Below, piece after piece: positions 5,799 to 6,574 of a DNA stretch of 6,574 nucleotides. Location: NCBI GenBank assembly GCA_002297665.1, contig DBMS01000017.1:1-6574 (forward strand), written 5' to 3'. Each line of letters starts with the position of its first letter. Position 1 is the first letter of the stretch. The notes under the pieces were generated by a model. That model saw only the letters and a list, made by a program, of their open reading frames with translations, ran no database searches and was not told where the DNA came from. Both the position numbers and the translations under genes were made by a program. The DNA comes from Holophagaceae bacterium UBA692 (GTDB lineage Bacteria; Acidobacteriota; Holophagae; Holophagales; Holophagaceae).

Positions 5799-6476
5799 AT
5801 GGCCAAGGTTCCCAACGTCGCAGTGCTTCTCGCCGGATGCGGCCACGTGGACGGCGCGGAGATCCGGGAGGCGGTCTTCACCCTGCTGGCCCTGGACCAG
5901 CACGGGGCCCGGGTCACCTGCTTCGCGCCCGACGCGCCCCAGGCGGAAGTGGTGGACCACCGCGCCGGGGCCCGCAAGGACGCCGTCCGCAACATCCTGG
6001 AGGAGGCCTCCCGCATCGCCCGCGTGGGCAAGTGCCACGACCTGGCCCAGGCCGACCCCGCCCACTTCGACGCCCTGGTCCTGCCCGGGGGCGCCGGCGT
6101 CGCCAAGAACTTCTGCACCTTCGCGAGGGAAGGCGCGGCCGGTTCGGTGCGTCCCGACGTCCTTGAGTTCGCGTCGGCCTTCTTCGAGGCCGGCAAGCCC
6201 GTGGGCGCCATCTGCATCGCCCCGGCCCTGGTGGCCCTGGTGCTGGCTTCCCTGGGCCGCAAGGGGACGCTGACCCTGGGCTCGGGCGAAGGCGTCGCCG
6301 GCGCCATGGGGAAGCTGGGCATCACCCACCGGGCCGTGGCCTCCGCGCGGGAGATCGTCATCGACGAGGACCTGAAGCTGGTGACCACGCCCGCGTACAT
6401 GTTCGACGACGCCCGGATCTCGGACGTGTGGACGGGAATCGAGCGTTGCTGCGGGGAGGTGCTGGCGAGGGTCTAG
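5799..6476 (+). CDS. elbB: ElbB/ES1-family DJ-1/PfpI-like protein (glyoxalase III-type)
   Basis: This is a cytoplasmic protein of 225 residues, close to the E. coli ElbB length of about 217. It shares that family's blocks in order: VAVLLAGCGHVDGAEIREAV (8-27), VTCFAPD (39-45), LAQADPAHFDALVLPGGAGVAKN (82-104), AGKPVGAICIAPA (131-143) and VIDEDLKLVTTPAYM (187-201). Cys139 in the GAICIAP elbow is the nucleophile position of the DJ-1/PfpI superfamily. E. coli ElbB has weak glyoxalase activity and was named for an effect on isoprenoid (lycopene) production; its physiological role is unsettled, and eukaryotic relatives (ES1/GATD3) are mitochondrial. The gene has an ideal Shine-Dalgarno and a TAG stop. 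It appears to be transcribed alone, divergent from the aminotransferase. It is rich in cysteine for a cytoplasmic protein (Cys14, 41, 79, 106, 139, 217, 218), which may fit a redox or carbonyl-stress role. The family call is confident. Confidence 0.94.
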   Translation: MAKVPNVAVLLAGCGHVDGAEIREAVFTLLALDQHGARVTCFAPDAPQAEVVDHRAGARKDAVRNILEEASRIARVGKCHDLAQADPAHFDALVLPGGAGVAKNFCTFAREGAAGSVRPDVLEFASAFFEAGKPVGAICIAPALVALVLASLGRKGTLTLGSGEGVAGAMGKLGITHRAVASAREIVIDEDLKLVTTPAYMFDDARISDVWTGIERCCGEVLARV

Positions 6477-6514
6477 GTCGAAAAGACTGGTGGAACCGTC
6501 CCAGGTGGAATTCA

Positions 6515-6543
6515 GGGTTTCGGTGGCTTCGGGCCAGAAACCC
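6515..6543 (+). terminator. Strong hairpin downstream of elbB, terminator-like without U-tract
   Basis: GGGTTTC (6515-6521) pairs with GAAACCC (6537-6543). Inside it TGGC (6524-6527) pairs with GCCA (6533-6536) around a TTCGG loop, leaving a 2-nt GG bulge: eleven pairs in all. It lies 38 nt past the elbB stop. No T-run follows on either strand, so it may halt exonucleases or act with Rho. The rest of 6477-6574 shows no gene. Confidence 0.4.
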
Positions 6544-6574
6544 GTACGCCGGGCACGCCGAGGCGCAGAGTTGC

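Noticed and set aside
5775..6329. N-terminal extension of the aminotransferase frame to 6329
   Set aside because: It is antisense to elbB and low-complexity; aminotransferase conservation begins at MISRRLP (5774).
1..6574. GAATTC near both ends of the window (2-7 and 6508-6513) as possible flanking repeats of a mobile element
   Set aside because: The identity is only 6-8 bases, with no transposase, inverted repeats or target duplication between them; chance.

Overview
The window is uniformly GC-rich, with strong G/C third-position bias and dense coding. It is ordinary bacterial chromosome with seven protein genes, and I see no rRNA, tRNA, CRISPR array, insertion sequence or phage feature. 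The protein styles (a short ammonia-lyase operon with an HD hydrolase, GC-rich codons, a GGAG/AGGAGG type Shine-Dalgarno) fit a high-GC Gram-negative lineage such as Holophagae-type Acidobacteriota or a deltaproteobacterium-like group. That placement is an impression, not something the sequence proves.

Left part (1-4029, all on the minus strand): a tightly packed operon read from right to left. It holds a Tet/DHA1-type MFS transporter (2749-4029), histidine ammonia-lyase hutH (1245-2729), a small HD-domain phosphohydrolase (580-1248), and the N-terminal part of a protein that leaves the window at base 1 (1-583). The transporter and hutH are 19 bp apart. hutH/HD and HD/last gene each share a 4-bp ATGA stop-start overlap, so the last three are probably translationally coupled. 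No hutU, hutI, hutG or hutF is present here. A candidate promoter with a 13-bp dyad over its -35 lies upstream of the transporter (4047-4084).

Middle (4030-4620): a 151-bp divergent intergenic region, then a small SRPBCC/polyketide-cyclase-like protein on the plus strand (4181-4606). It ends 7 bp from the stop of a convergent aminotransferase, and an AT-rich imperfect hairpin spans both stops.

Right part (4614-6574): a fold-type I PLP aminotransferase on the minus strand (4614-5774), divergent from an elbB/ES1-family DJ-1-like protein on the plus strand (5799-6476). Only 24 bp lie between their start codons. After elbB there is a hairpin without a U-tract, and no gene is seen in the last 98 bp.

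I found no convincing novel multi-gene system. The points most worth a second look are the coupling of a lone ammonia-lyase to an HD hydrolase and a Tet-like exporter, the candidate operator in front of that operon, the aminotransferase that lacks the usual C-terminal carboxylate-binding arginine, and the 24-bp divergent start region.
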